From: Streptomyces sp. NBC_00539
GTDB lineage: Bacteria > Actinomycetota > Actinomycetes > Streptomycetales > Streptomycetaceae
Length of the DNA: 64,000 nucleotides
Direction of reading: 5' to 3'
Assembly: GCF_036346105.1 (NCBI RefSeq)
Contig: NZ_CP107811.1
Location: forward strand, 4,855,501 to 4,919,500
In this document: positions 52,701-61,709 of the stretch, in pieces
Position numbering within the stretch: the first letter of the stretch is position 1
Layout of the letters: every line of letters starts with the position of its first letter
Notes under the pieces: model-generated
The model's database searches: none
Seen by the model: only the letters and a program-made list of their open reading frames with translations
Told to the model about the DNA's origin: nothing
Made by a program: the position numbers and the translations under genes

Positions 52701-53111
52701 GCCTCCGGCGCTTACGCGATCTTCGACTGCTTCCTGCTGGCGATGCTGGCCTGGCTCGACAACCAGGAGGGCAGGTACCGCGAGGCACTCGCGTTGAACC
52801 GGCAGGCCATGGCCGCCGCCCAGGACCCGCTCGCCACGATGGTCGCGCCGCAGATGCCAGCTGTCTTCATGATCACGGCGGCCGTCTCCCTCGTCGGACT
52901 GGGCGGCCGCGAGCGCGCCTACGACGCGGCCCGGCTGGTCGGGGCCTACCGGGCCCTGCTGCCGCCCGGGCACGTCCCGGTCTCCACCGAACGCGCCGAC
53001 GCCGCCCGCGCCGAGGAAGGGGCGCGTGCGGTACTGGGCGACGCCGTCTTCGAGGCGGCTCGCGCCGAAGGCGGCGGCCTCACCCTGGAGGAGGCCACCG
53101 CCCTCTTCTGA
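49722..53111 (+). CDS. AfsR/SARP-like BTAD-STAND transcriptional regulator
   Basis: A 1129-residue regulator with GTG start 49722. Residues 1-95 are an OmpR-like winged helix (VGGARLRALLTALALRPGRTVPADLLVDQVW), and 100-250 the bacterial transcriptional activator domain. About 275-640 is a STAND NTPase with Walker A LLGPGGAGKTRLSQ and Walker B RRLLLLLDNCEHV. The rest is winged-helix and TPR-like repeats (FRAAVDYAERLGAQAQVTVLRVR). A GACAAT -10-like element close to the GTG suggests a leaderless mRNA. AfsR-type proteins activate secondary-metabolite or stress genes. The convergent DrrAB-type transporter is the nearest candidate target. Confidence 0.9.
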   Translation: MRYAILGTAQATRDDGTPVAVGGARLRALLTALALRPGRTVPADLLVDQVWDGDPPADGIAALQALVARLRRTLGHEAVRSAGGGYLLAADRDDIDLYRFERLAGCAAAEPDPARAAALYDEALALWRGPALASLPDPAAESARWEAVRTDARRGRLAAALALGQAERVLPELGALCAEQPLDEPSQALRIRALRDAGRPAEALAAYEQVRRDLADRLGADPGPALRALHAELLTPAPVPVPTPVPVPAPAPAPPEPAPVRGNLRARLTTFVGREEDIRVIGDDLARARLVTLLGPGGAGKTRLSQEAAEAQAPDGLPDGVWLVELAPVDDPEDVPEAVLAALGARETKLRGAAAEELRALTDRNGDDPLERLVDHCARRRLLLLLDNCEHVVKAAAALAEELLARCPGVRILATSREPLGVPGETLRPVEPLPDPVALRLLADRGAAARPGFRTEDDPEAAAEICRRLDGLPLAIELAAARLRLLTARQIADRLDDRFRLLTSGSRTVLPRQQTLRAVVDWSWDLLDAPERAVLRRLSVFAGGCDLAAAEAVCGGAGETGAGETGPAGSRAAARDGSGARDGSGPRDGADVLFLLGSLVDKSLVVAAPGPDGGMRYRLLETVAEYAAERLHDMPGDRAATERRHLTHYRELARTTEPLLRGHGQREAGERLAVEYENIRTALRRAVATKDVGEVLCLVHSLGWYWHMHDLRAESRHWSALAAALGPDPFAPPLVPAEPVLELIVDSPPPYTGEVLTEAWRGVQMMCMASRDQTSTDWSSPEIRTQVEAIVQVYQPGLPQTCRFPGTFWIFAVMINGDVGLLRRILDATVDTSRELGYRWAYANALQLRANVLANHADWSGDAARDAEESLAVFRELGDAWGCAEALSARAESLEKRGEFALAAADFRAAVDYAERLGAQAQVTVLRVRRAGSLIENDQVEEAEAILDELIGIVQQFNNEAMPAARMFLAGVYGRTGRIPQARELLLSLREEFASGAYAIFDCFLLAMLAWLDNQEGRYREALALNRQAMAAAQDPLATMVAPQMPAVFMITAAVSLVGLGGRERAYDAARLVGAYRALLPPGHVPVSTERADAARAEEGARAVLGDAVFEAARAEGGGLTLEEATALF

Positions 53112-53174
53112 TCCGCCCCCCGTACGGGGCAGGTCCGTCCCGGGACGCGATCCGAAACGGACCGGCCCCCCGGA

Positions 53175-54025
53175 TCAGGTCTTCTGGCGGAACTTGCGCA
53201 CCGCGAGCGGCATGGTGACGAGCGTGATGGCCACGGACCAGGCCAGGGTCACCCAGACCGGGTGGGCGACCGCGCCGCCGTTGATCAGGCCGCGCGCCGC
53301 GTCGGCCAGGTTGGAGAGCGGGTTGTAGTCGGTGAAGGTCTGCAGCCAGCCCGGCATGGTCGACGGCGGGGCGAAGATCGAGCTGCCGAACTGGAGCGGC
53401 ATCAGGACCAGCATGGCCATGCCCTGGACGGCCTGCGCGGTCTTCATGGTCAGACCGAGCAGGATGAAGATCCACATCAGAGAGGCGCCGAACACGGCGG
53501 ACAGCCCGATGGACAGGAACAGGTCCAGTACGGAGGTCTTGATCGACAGGCCCAGCATGAAGCCGACGGCGAGCAGGATCGCGATGGCGACCATCATGCG
53601 GCCGAGTTCGACCACGATCTTGGCTATCAGCACGGAGGACCGGGCGATGGGCATGGACCGGAAGCGGTCCATCACGCCCTTCTTGAAGTCGTCGTTGACC
53701 CCCGTACCGACGCCCATGGCGATGTTCATGCCCATCATGGCCATCAGGCCCGGGACGACGTAGTTGACGTACGCCTCCTGCTGGCCCTTGCCGGAGATCG
53801 CGCCGCCGAAGACGAACACGAACAGCAGGGTGAAGATGATCGGCATGAACACGACGTCGAACATCGACTCGGGATCCTGCTTGATCTGCAGGGTGTTGCG
53901 GCGCACCAGGGCGCCGATGTGCCGCAGGTTGCCCCGCAGGCCGATCCGGCCCTCGCCGGCCGGTCCGGCGGCCGTGGCCGCCGGGGCGGCCGCGGGGGTA
54001 CTGGGCTTGGACGTGGTGACGGTGC

Positions 54026-54029
<4 letters not shown>
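53175..54029 (-). CDS. ABC-2 type transporter permease (DrrB-like)
   Basis: A 284-residue permease with six transmembrane helices after a roughly 45-residue Ala/Pro-rich cytoplasmic start. Family blocks: IKQDPESMFDVVFMPIIFTLLFVFVFGGAI, DDFKKGVMDRFRSMPIARSSVL, MLVLMPLQFGSSIFAPPSTMPGWLQTF and YNPLSNLADAARGLI. It pairs with the ATPase whose stop overlaps its ATG (ATGA), so the two are translated together. Probable exporter of a drug or lipid-like metabolite. Confidence 0.92.
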
Positions 54030-55042
<1,013 letters not shown>

Positions 55043-55189
55043 GTCCACCATGGGACCATCGACCACTGACAAACCGCCGACAGAGGACCGACAGCGAACC
55101 GACGGGCGGCCGACGGGCCGAGACCACGCGCGTCCGGCGGCCCCTGCGGCGGCTCCCCCGGCTCCCCCTGCCGCGCCCCCGGGAGGGGC

Positions 55190-55223
55190 GACAGCCCGCC
55201 GGCACCGGAGCCGACGGGCTGTC
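55190..55223 (-). terminator. Hairpin terminator of panB
   Basis: GACAGCCCG (55190-55198) pairs exactly with CGGGCTGTC (55215-55223), with CCGGC/GCCGA inside lengthening the stem. It lies 54 bases beyond the panB stop and before the start of the ABC operon. Confidence 0.65.
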
Positions 55224-55276
55224 AGACGGGATCGGAGGGGCCGGTGGAGCCCCCGGTGGAAGGCGGGCAGGATCCC

Positions 55277-56137
55277 TCAGTGGAAGGCGTGCTCCGGCTG
55301 CGGGAACGATCCGCCGGTCACGTCCTCGGCGAAGGCCTTCGCCGCGTCACCCATGGTCTGACGGAGGTTCGCGTACTGCTTGACGAACTTGGGCATCTTG
55401 CCCCCGGTCAGGCCCATCATGTCGGTCCACACCAGCACCTGCGCGTCGCACTCCGCACCCGCGCCGATGCCGACCGTCGGGATGTGCAGCGACCGGGTGA
55501 CCTCCGCGGCCAGCTCGGCCGGGACCAGCTCCAGCACCACCGCGAACGCACCCGCGTCCTGCGCCGCCTTCGCGTCGCGCAGCAGCTGGTGCGCGGCCTC
55601 GTCGCCGCGGCCCTGCACCCGGTAGCCCATGGCGTTCACGGACTGCGGGGTCAGGCCCAGGTGGGACATGACCGGGATGCCGGACTGCACGATCAGCTCG
55701 GTCTGGGCCAGCGAGCGCTCGCCGCCCTCCAGCTTGACCGCTCCGACGCCCGCCTCCTTGACCAGCCGGGTCGCGCTCCGCAGCGCCTGTACGGCGCCTT
55801 CCTGGTACGAACCGAACGGCAGGTCGCCGATGACCAGGGCGCGGCGGGTGCCCCGTACGACGGCCGCCGACAGCAGGGTCATCTCGTCCATCGTCACGGG
55901 GACGGTGGTCTCGTAGCCCAGGTGGCAGTTGCCCATCGAGTCGCCGACGAGGATCACCGGGATCCCGGCCTCGTCGAACACGGACGCGGTCATCGCGTCG
56001 TACGCCGTGAGCATGGGCCACTTCTCCCCGCGCTCCTTGGCCAGGGCCAGGTCGCGGATGGTGAGGCGGCGGGTGCCCGTGCCCCCGTACAGCGTGGGGC
56101 CGGAAGCTTCGCGGGCAGGCGAAACGGCATGCGTCAT
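55277..56137 (-). CDS. panB: 3-methyl-2-oxobutanoate hydroxymethyltransferase
   Basis: A 286-residue PanB, first committed enzyme of pantothenate (CoA) synthesis: it transfers a hydroxymethyl group from methylene-tetrahydrofolate to 2-oxoisovalerate. Landmarks are MLTAYDAMTASVFDEAGIPVILVGDSMGN (metal-binding Asp), VVIGDLPFGSYQ, AVKLEGG (Lys), MSHLGLTPQSVN, LELVPAELA (general base Glu) and TVGIGAGAECDAQVLVW. AAGGAG eight bases before ATG 56137 sets the start; ATG 56158 is less well placed. No panC or panD follows. Confidence 0.95.
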   Translation of the reverse strand: MTHAVSPAREASGPTLYGGTGTRRLTIRDLALAKERGEKWPMLTAYDAMTASVFDEAGIPVILVGDSMGNCHLGYETTVPVTMDEMTLLSAAVVRGTRRALVIGDLPFGSYQEGAVQALRSATRLVKEAGVGAVKLEGGERSLAQTELIVQSGIPVMSHLGLTPQSVNAMGYRVQGRGDEAAHQLLRDAKAAQDAGAFAVVLELVPAELAAEVTRSLHIPTVGIGAGAECDAQVLVWTDMMGLTGGKMPKFVKQYANLRQTMGDAAKAFAEDVTGGSFPQPEHAFH

Positions 56138-56446
56138 TGCTGCTGCTCCTTGTGTCATCTCGAGGCGTCCTGACGACGTCCCCGGACTCATCCACCATGG
56201 TGGCACTCTCCGGGCCCGGGGAGGAAGTGGCGCGATGACCGGTCCGTCACACTCCCGGCCGCGCTACGAGCCCCACTCCAGCCGCTCCGGATCGAATGTG
56301 CGCGTTTCGTGACAACCGGAACTACGGGCGGACAGCTGTTCGTCCTCCCGGTCGTACGGCCGGAACGGACGGCACGGATGGCTGCGTCCATCGCCTAGGG
56401 TCAAGGGGCGGGGACGGAGCGCAAGCACGGCAGCGAGGGCAGTTAC
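56138..56446. other. 309-bp divergent intergenic region
   Basis: Promoter region between panB and the exonuclease/endonuclease/phosphatase gene. It holds a 12-bp palindrome CCACCATGGTGG (56192-56203) and the panB ribosome site. Short open frames crossing it have no ribosome site or conserved look. No RNA gene or riboswitch was recognised. Confidence 0.5.
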
Positions 56447-57478
56447 ATGGCACAGGCGTACATGACGGAGACGGGGAACGGCGGCGGCTCGGAGCCGGGG
56501 CCCTCCGGATCCGGCCTGCGGCGCCGACTCGCCGAATGGCGCAGGGACCGGGGCATCTGGCGGCGCGGGATCGTGACGGCGGCCCTGGCCGCGCTCGTCT
56601 CGCTGGTGACGATCTTCCATGCCGAGCTGCCGAACGACGTCGGCAACCTCGGCAGCCTCACCGAGACCTTCCTGCCCTGGCTCGGGCTGGCCGTGCCGCT
56701 GCTGCTCGTCGCGGCCGTGATCCGGAAGTCGGCGACCGCGCTGATCTCGATAGCGCTGACCGCCGCCGTCTGGGTGAACCTCTTCGGCGGCCTGGTCACC
56801 GACAAGTCCGGGACCGGCGGCGACCTGACGGTCGCCACCCACAACGTGGACGCCGCCAACCCGGACCCGCGCCGCACCGCCGAGTCGGTCGCGAAGGCCG
56901 GGGCCGACGTGCTGGCCCTGACGGAGCTCAAGGCGGGCGCCGTCCCGGCCTACGAGAAGGCGCTGGAGCCCACGTACAAGTACCACGCCGTCGAGGGGAC
57001 GGTCGGCGTGTGGAGCAAGTACCCGCTCACCTCCAGCCGGCCCGTCGACATCAAGATGGGCTGGACGCGGGCGATGCGCGTCACCGTGAAGACCCCGTCC
57101 GGGGACGTGGCCGCCTTCGTCGCCCACCTGCCGTCCGTCCGGGTCAAGCTGAACGCCGGGTTCACCGCGAACCAGCGCGACAACAGCGCCGACGCGCTGG
57201 GCGCCGCGCTCGCCGCGGAACCGCTCAAGCGGGTCGTGCTCCTCGGCGACCTCAACGGCACCGTCAACGACCGGTCGCTGTCCGAGATCACCTCGCAGAT
57301 GCGCTCCACCCAGGGCGCGGCGGGCGACGGGTTCGGGTTCACCTGGCCGGCCCGGTTCCCGATGGCCCGCATCGACCAGATCCTGGTCCGGGGCGTCACC
57401 CCGAAGGCCTCCTGGACCCTGCCGCGCACCGGCAGCGACCACCTGCCCGTCGCGGCGCGGGTCACGCTCACGCCGTAG
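56447..57478 (+). CDS. Membrane-anchored endonuclease/exonuclease/phosphatase family protein
   Basis: A 343-residue protein with three N-terminal transmembrane helices (about 41-115: IVTAALAALVSLVTIF, FLPWLGLAVPLLLVAAVI, ALISIALTAAVWVNLFGG). Residues 125-343 are an EEP metal-dependent hydrolase: LTVATHNVDAANP (Asn), LALTELKAGA (Glu), FVAHLPSVRVK (His), VLLGDLNGTVNDRS (Asp, Asn) and TGSDHLPVAARV (Asp-His). The catalytic domain should face outside, suiting a secreted nuclease or phospholipid phosphodiesterase role. Monocistronic. Confidence 0.9.
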   Translation: MAQAYMTETGNGGGSEPGPSGSGLRRRLAEWRRDRGIWRRGIVTAALAALVSLVTIFHAELPNDVGNLGSLTETFLPWLGLAVPLLLVAAVIRKSATALISIALTAAVWVNLFGGLVTDKSGTGGDLTVATHNVDAANPDPRRTAESVAKAGADVLALTELKAGAVPAYEKALEPTYKYHAVEGTVGVWSKYPLTSSRPVDIKMGWTRAMRVTVKTPSGDVAAFVAHLPSVRVKLNAGFTANQRDNSADALGAALAAEPLKRVVLLGDLNGTVNDRSLSEITSQMRSTQGAAGDGFGFTWPARFPMARIDQILVRGVTPKASWTLPRTGSDHLPVAARVTLTP

Positions 57479-57586
57479 TCCCGCAGTCCCCTTGCGCAGG
57501 TGTTCACGTACCGGGGCCCCGGTCGCCTTTCACGGCGGCCGGGGCCCCTGGTGCACGTACGGCTCGTCCGGCGCGTGCCGCCGGCC

Positions 57587-59341
57587 CTACGCGTGCTCGC
57601 GCCAGCCGTTGGTGATGGGCAGGCGGCGGTCCTTGCCGAAGCCCTTCGCGGAGATCTTGGTGCCCGGCGGGTACTGGCGGCGCTTGTACTCGGCCGTGTC
57701 CACCATCCGGAGGGTCTTGGCGACCAGCTCGCGGTCGTAGCCGGCCGCGACGATCTCCTCCAGCCCCCGGTCGCGGTCCACGTAGAGCTCCAGGATCGCG
57801 TCCAGCACCGGGTAGTCCGGCAGCGAGTCCGTGTCCACCTGGCCCGGGCGCAGCTCGGCGCTCGGCGGCTTGACGATCGAGTTCTCCGGGATCGGCGGGG
57901 TCTCGCCGCGCGCGGCGGCGGCCCGGTTGCGGTACTCCGCAAGGCGGAAGATCACCGTCTTGTAGACGTCCTTGATCGGGCCGTAGGCGCCGACGGAGTC
58001 CCCGTAGAGGGTCGAGTAACCGACGGCCAGTTCCGACTTGTTGCCGGGGGCCAGCACGATGTGGCCCTCCTGGTTGGACACCGCCATCAACATGGTGCCG
58101 CGCAGCCGGGACTGCAGGTTCTCCTCGGCCAGGCCCGACAGGCCCAGCGACCCCATGTACGCGTCGAACATCGACTCGATCGGCACGGTACGGAGGTTGA
58201 GGCCGGTACGCCGGGCCAGCTCGGCCGCGTCGCCCTTGGAGTGGTCCGAGGAGTACTTCGAGGGCATCGAGATGCCGTACACGTTCTGCGCGCCGATGGC
58301 GTCGCAGGCGATGGCGGCGACGAGCGCGGAGTCGATGCCGCCGGACAGGCCGATCAGCACGGAACGGAAACCGTTCTTCTTGACGTACGCGCGCAGGCCC
58401 ACGACCAGCGCGTCGTACACCTCCTCGTCGTCGTCGAGACGCTCGGCGTAGCCGCCCGCCACGACCGGCTCGTACGGCTCCACCGGCTCCTCGGACAAGA
58501 TCACCCGGTCGATCCGCAGACCGTCCTCGACCACGCCCTCCGGGGCGTCCGCGCGGGCGGCGGGCAGGTCGAGGTCGACCAGCACGCAGCCCTCGGAGAA
58601 CTGCGGGGCGCGCGCGATGACCTCGCCGTCGGCGCCGACGACGATCGAGTCGCCGTCGAAGACCAACTCGTCCTGGCCGCCGATCATCGCCAGGTACGCC
58701 AGCGTGCAGCCGGCTTCCTGGGCGCGCTTTTGGACCAGCTCCAGGCGCAGGTCGTCCTTGTTGCGCTCGTACGGCGAGGCGTTGATCGACACCAGCAGAC
58801 CGGCCCCGGCGGAGCGGGTGGCCGGGACGCGCCCGCCCTCCTGCCACAGGTCCTCGCAGATGGCCAGCGCCACGTCGACGCCGCGGACCCGGATGACCGG
58901 CTGGGTGTCGCCCGGCACGAAGTAGCGGAACTCGTCGAAGACGCCGTAGTTGGGCAGGTGGTGCTTGGCGAAGCGCAGCACGACCTCGCCGCGGTGCAGG
59001 ACGGCGGCCGCGTTCTCCGGAGAGCCGGGCGGCAGGCCGAGCCGTTGCGCGGCCCGCTCGGCGCGGTCGAGGTAGCCGACGATGACCGGCAGCTCGCCGA
59101 GGCCCTCGGCCGCCAAGCGCTGCGCGAGGTCGCGCAGCGCCTGGCGGGAGGCCTCGACGAAGGAGCCGCGCAGGGCGAGGTCCTCGACGGGGTACCCGGT
59201 CAGCATCATCTCCGGGAACGCCACCAGGTGGGCGCCCTGCTCGGCGGAGTGCCGGGTCCAGTGGACGACCGAGTCGGCGTTGGCGGCGATGTTGCCGACG
59301 TGCGAGTCGATCTGATTCAGAGCGAGGCGTAGTTGAGGCAC
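57587..59341 (-). CDS. nadE: Glutamine-dependent NAD+ synthetase
   Basis: A 584-residue two-domain enzyme making NAD+ from deamido-NAD+, ATP and glutamine. The N-terminal nitrilase-like glutaminase shows its Glu-Lys-Cys triad in VAFPEMMLTGYP, RFAKHHLPNYG and ALAICEDLW. The C-terminal synthetase has the P-loop IGLSGGIDSALVAAI, SKYSSDHSKGDA and SELAVGYSTLYGDS. GTG 59341 (VPQLRLALNQID) matches the family N-terminus; the frame is open to 59407. Confidence 0.95.
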   Translation of the reverse strand: MPQLRLALNQIDSHVGNIAANADSVVHWTRHSAEQGAHLVAFPEMMLTGYPVEDLALRGSFVEASRQALRDLAQRLAAEGLGELPVIVGYLDRAERAAQRLGLPPGSPENAAAVLHRGEVVLRFAKHHLPNYGVFDEFRYFVPGDTQPVIRVRGVDVALAICEDLWQEGGRVPATRSAGAGLLVSINASPYERNKDDLRLELVQKRAQEAGCTLAYLAMIGGQDELVFDGDSIVVGADGEVIARAPQFSEGCVLVDLDLPAARADAPEGVVEDGLRIDRVILSEEPVEPYEPVVAGGYAERLDDDEEVYDALVVGLRAYVKKNGFRSVLIGLSGGIDSALVAAIACDAIGAQNVYGISMPSKYSSDHSKGDAAELARRTGLNLRTVPIESMFDAYMGSLGLSGLAEENLQSRLRGTMLMAVSNQEGHIVLAPGNKSELAVGYSTLYGDSVGAYGPIKDVYKTVIFRLAEYRNRAAAARGETPPIPENSIVKPPSAELRPGQVDTDSLPDYPVLDAILELYVDRDRGLEEIVAAGYDRELVAKTLRMVDTAEYKRRQYPPGTKISAKGFGKDRRLPITNGWREHA

Positions 59342-59435
59342 GGGGACAGTGTAATCGTCTGACTGACGCAATGTCCTGGGGGGCGTGGTGTCGATCGGTT
59401 TCCGCATCCCGTACGGTGCCCGCGGCCGGGGCCGG

Positions 59436-60839
59436 TCAGCTGATCGGACCGCTGAACCGGGCGGCGGGGGCGGGGATCACCGGGGAGACCTCCGCGGTGA
59501 CGTACGCGGTGCCCTCGGGGACCTCGTAGGCGGCCGTTCCGGTGGCGGTGGCGCCGGGCTGGATGGTGCCGGTGATCATCTTCGGGGTGTCGACGTCGAA
59601 GACGAGCTTGGCGCGGTGGCCCTGTGCGTCGTGGACGGAGGGAACCGCGTAGATGACGTTGACGGGCTTGTCGGAGCTGTTAGTGATCTTGATGTCGATC
59701 CGGACCGCGTTGCCGACCTCGATGTACTTGCGCTTCGTGACGTACTTCTCCGGCGTCGACAGGCTCACGCGGAGGCCGTTCGCGTAACTGACGGTGCTGC
59801 CGAAGGGGACGGCGGAGTCGAAGCCCTGGCCGTGGTCCGGGGCGGTGGGCTTCGACGGGTAGTCGGGGTAGTCGGGGTAGTCCGGATCGGCCGGGTCGTC
59901 CGGCAGGTCCCAGTCGCGGTCGAGGCGGCGGTCCGCCGCGTCCTCGGCCTTGTGGACGACGGCGACGCTGAGGTAGAAGCCGCCGACGGAGGAGACGAGG
60001 CCGAGGACGCCGAGGATCGTGCCGATCACGGCCATCGTCTTGCGGGGGGCGCCGCGGGAGGCGCTGACGATGGCGGCGATGCCTATGCCGGCGCCGGTCA
60101 GGCCGAGGAGGGCGCCGACCCAGAAGACGAACGGGATGACACCGAAGGCGATCGCGAGCAGCCCGAGCACGAGGGCGGCGATGGCCATGTTGTTGGCGGG
60201 CGCGGCGGGGTGGCCGGGATAGCCGGGGTAGCCGGGGTAACCCGGGTACCCGGGGAAGCCGGGCTGGCCGGGTCCGGCGCCGGTACCGGGGTACGGGCCC
60301 GGCCCGGGCTGGCCCGTGTACGCGCCGGGGCCGGGCTGGCCGGGGTATGCGCCGGGGCCGGGCCGGCCCGGCCAGCCGTACGGCGCGGCCCCGGGCGGTG
60401 TCGCCTGCGGCGCGGCGGGAGGCGGGGTGAGCGGCGCGAAGTGGGCGGCGCCGGGCCCGCCCTGCGGTACGGCGTCTTCGGGCGCGGGCTGCGGGGCCGT
60501 CGGTGCGGCGTCTCCGGGGGCCGGCTGGGGGGCCGGCTGCGGTTCCTTGGTCAGGGACAGCGGTGCCGCGGCCGGCTTCGGCACGTCGGGCGCGGCCTGC
60601 GGTGCGGCGTCCTCGGGGGCCGGCTGCGTTTCCTTGGTCAGGGACAGCGGCTCGGCGGGGGGTGCCGCGTCCTCGGACGGGGTTTTGTCCAGGGACAGCG
60701 GCGACGGCGCCGGGGCCGGCGCGTCCTCGGGCGCGGGCTGGGGGGCCGGTGGGGCGGCGTCCTCGGGTATGGGGTTCCCCGAAGGCCCCGTCGGCGGGTC
60801 GCTCGGGCTGCTGCTCGGCGGGTTCGGGGGCGTACTCAT
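59436..60839 (-). CDS. Proline-rich DUF4190/DUF4352-type membrane protein
   Basis: A 467-residue protein. Residues 1-205 are low-complexity Pro/Ala/Gly/Tyr with repeated units such as PLSLTKE, QPAPEDAAP and GYPGYPGYPG. Residues 210-285 carry two or three transmembrane helices (NNMAIAALVLGLLAIAFGVIPFVFWVGALLGLTG, TMAVIGTILGVLGLVSSVGG). Residues about 330-467 form an extracellular immunoglobulin-like DUF4352 domain (TVSYANGLRVSLSTPEKYV, GTAAYEVPEGTAYVTAEVSP). Probably a cell-envelope protein with a disordered cytoplasmic tail; function unknown. Confidence 0.75.
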   Translation of the reverse strand: MSTPPNPPSSSPSDPPTGPSGNPIPEDAAPPAPQPAPEDAPAPAPSPLSLDKTPSEDAAPPAEPLSLTKETQPAPEDAAPQAAPDVPKPAAAPLSLTKEPQPAPQPAPGDAAPTAPQPAPEDAVPQGGPGAAHFAPLTPPPAAPQATPPGAAPYGWPGRPGPGAYPGQPGPGAYTGQPGPGPYPGTGAGPGQPGFPGYPGYPGYPGYPGHPAAPANNMAIAALVLGLLAIAFGVIPFVFWVGALLGLTGAGIGIAAIVSASRGAPRKTMAVIGTILGVLGLVSSVGGFYLSVAVVHKAEDAADRRLDRDWDLPDDPADPDYPDYPDYPSKPTAPDHGQGFDSAVPFGSTVSYANGLRVSLSTPEKYVTKRKYIEVGNAVRIDIKITNSSDKPVNVIYAVPSVHDAQGHRAKLVFDVDTPKMITGTIQPGATATGTAAYEVPEGTAYVTAEVSPVIPAPAARFSGPIS

Positions 60840-60868
60840 ACCTGGGGCGTCCTTCGGAACGGGGAGCG

Positions 60869-61148
60869 GTGATCACCTACCCTGCCACGGCCCCCGACCC
60901 CCTCCAACCGCTTTCGGCGCCCGTCCGCACCGCCGCCCTCGTCCTGGTCGACTCCACCGCCGCCCGGCCCCCGGACGGTGCCGGGCGCGGGCCTGCACAC
61001 CGGGCGCCGCCCGTGTGCAACGGCCGCGCCGTGTGGGCCGCCGAGGCCCTCGGGGCCCGGACCACGCACCTGGTCGTGCGAGGACCACCCGCGCCAGGTG
61101 GCGCGGGCGGTCCTCGAAGCGCAATATGCCGGTCAGCGCCGGGCGTAG
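60869..61148 (+). pseudogene. Possible small gene with frameshift
   Basis: From GTG 60869 the frame VITYPATAPDPLQPLSAPVRTAALVLVD... keeps very high third-position GC up to about 61070 (GARTTHLVV), then loses it. One base further on, another frame continues with high GC3 as CEDHPRQVARAVLEAQYAGQRRA and a stop at 61146-61148. Joining them by removing one base near 61075 gives about 92 residues. No family is recognised and the ribosome site is weak. It may be a real gene with a frameshift, or coincidence. Confidence 0.3.
61079..61116. terminator. Hairpin downstream of CBS gene
   Basis: CGAGGACC-AC-CCGCGCC faces GGCGCGG-GC-GGTCCTCG around AGGT, a long, nearly perfect stem. It lies 17 bases past the stop of the minus-strand CBS gene. 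It also overlaps the candidate frameshifted reading frame. Confidence 0.55.
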
Positions 61149-61552
61149 ACCCTCTCGACGAAGCCGGCTATCTGCTCCTCCGAGAGGTGCTGGGCCAGGT
61201 CCGCCTCGCTGATCATGCCGACCAGCCTCTTGTCCTGGATCACCGGCAGCCGCTTGATCCGGTGGCTCTCCATCTCGTCCAGGACGTCGGAGACGTCCGC
61301 CCCGGCGTCGATCCAGCGCGGAGTTCCCTGACAGAGGTCACGGCAGGTGACCACCGACGGGTCGTGCCCCTTGGCCACGCACGACACCACGATGTCGCGG
61401 TCCGTGATGATGCCGCAGAGGCGTTCGTTCTCGTCGCTGACGGGCAGGGCGCCCACATTGAGCCGGGCCATCAGCTGAGCCGCCCGGTCCAGGGTTTCTT
61501 CGGCCGGGATCCACTGGGCCCCGGGGTGCATGATGTCTGCGGCGGTCGTCAT
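61133..61552 (-). CDS. Two-CBS-domain protein
   Basis: A 139-residue protein consisting of a CBS pair (Bateman module) binding adenine nucleotides: residues 5-60 (ADIMHPGAQWIPAEETLDRAAQLMARLNVGALPVSDENERLCGIITDRDIV) and 75-130 (DVSDVLDEMESHRIKRLPVIQDKRLVGMISEADLAQHL). AGGAGGT nine bases before ATG 61552 sets the start. Stand-alone CBS proteins of this type are frequent in streptomycetes and act as energy or redox sensors of unknown partners. Confidence 0.9.
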   Translation of the reverse strand: MTTAADIMHPGAQWIPAEETLDRAAQLMARLNVGALPVSDENERLCGIITDRDIVVSCVAKGHDPSVVTCRDLCQGTPRWIDAGADVSDVLDEMESHRIKRLPVIQDKRLVGMISEADLAQHLSEEQIAGFVERVYARR

Positions 61553-61643
61553 CGCGAGTACCTCCTGAGCGCGCCGTGCGGGCGGGCGCGGACGCACCCG
61601 TCCCGGCGTTCCCATCGTCGGTCGCCCGGACGGAGCACGCGAC

Positions 61644-61661
61644 CCCACCCGTACGGGTGGG
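61644..61661 (-). terminator. Perfect 18-bp palindrome CCCACCCGTACGGGTGGG
   Basis: Followed directly by a second copy of the right part (CGCCCGTACGGGTGG, to 61676). It lies about 50 bases downstream of the DUF305 gene stop and upstream of the CBS gene on the plus side, so it is a terminator or an operator; the tandem copy favours alternative hairpins. Confidence 0.5.
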
Positions 61662-61709
61662 CGCCCGTACGGGTGGAGGACCGGACGAAAGCCCAGGTGG
61701 CGCCTTCTC

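Noticed and set aside
53132-53163. GGTCCGT/ACGGACC inverted repeat between the STAND regulator and the ABC permease
   Set aside because: Short arms with an 18-base loop; a terminator is plausible but too weak to call.
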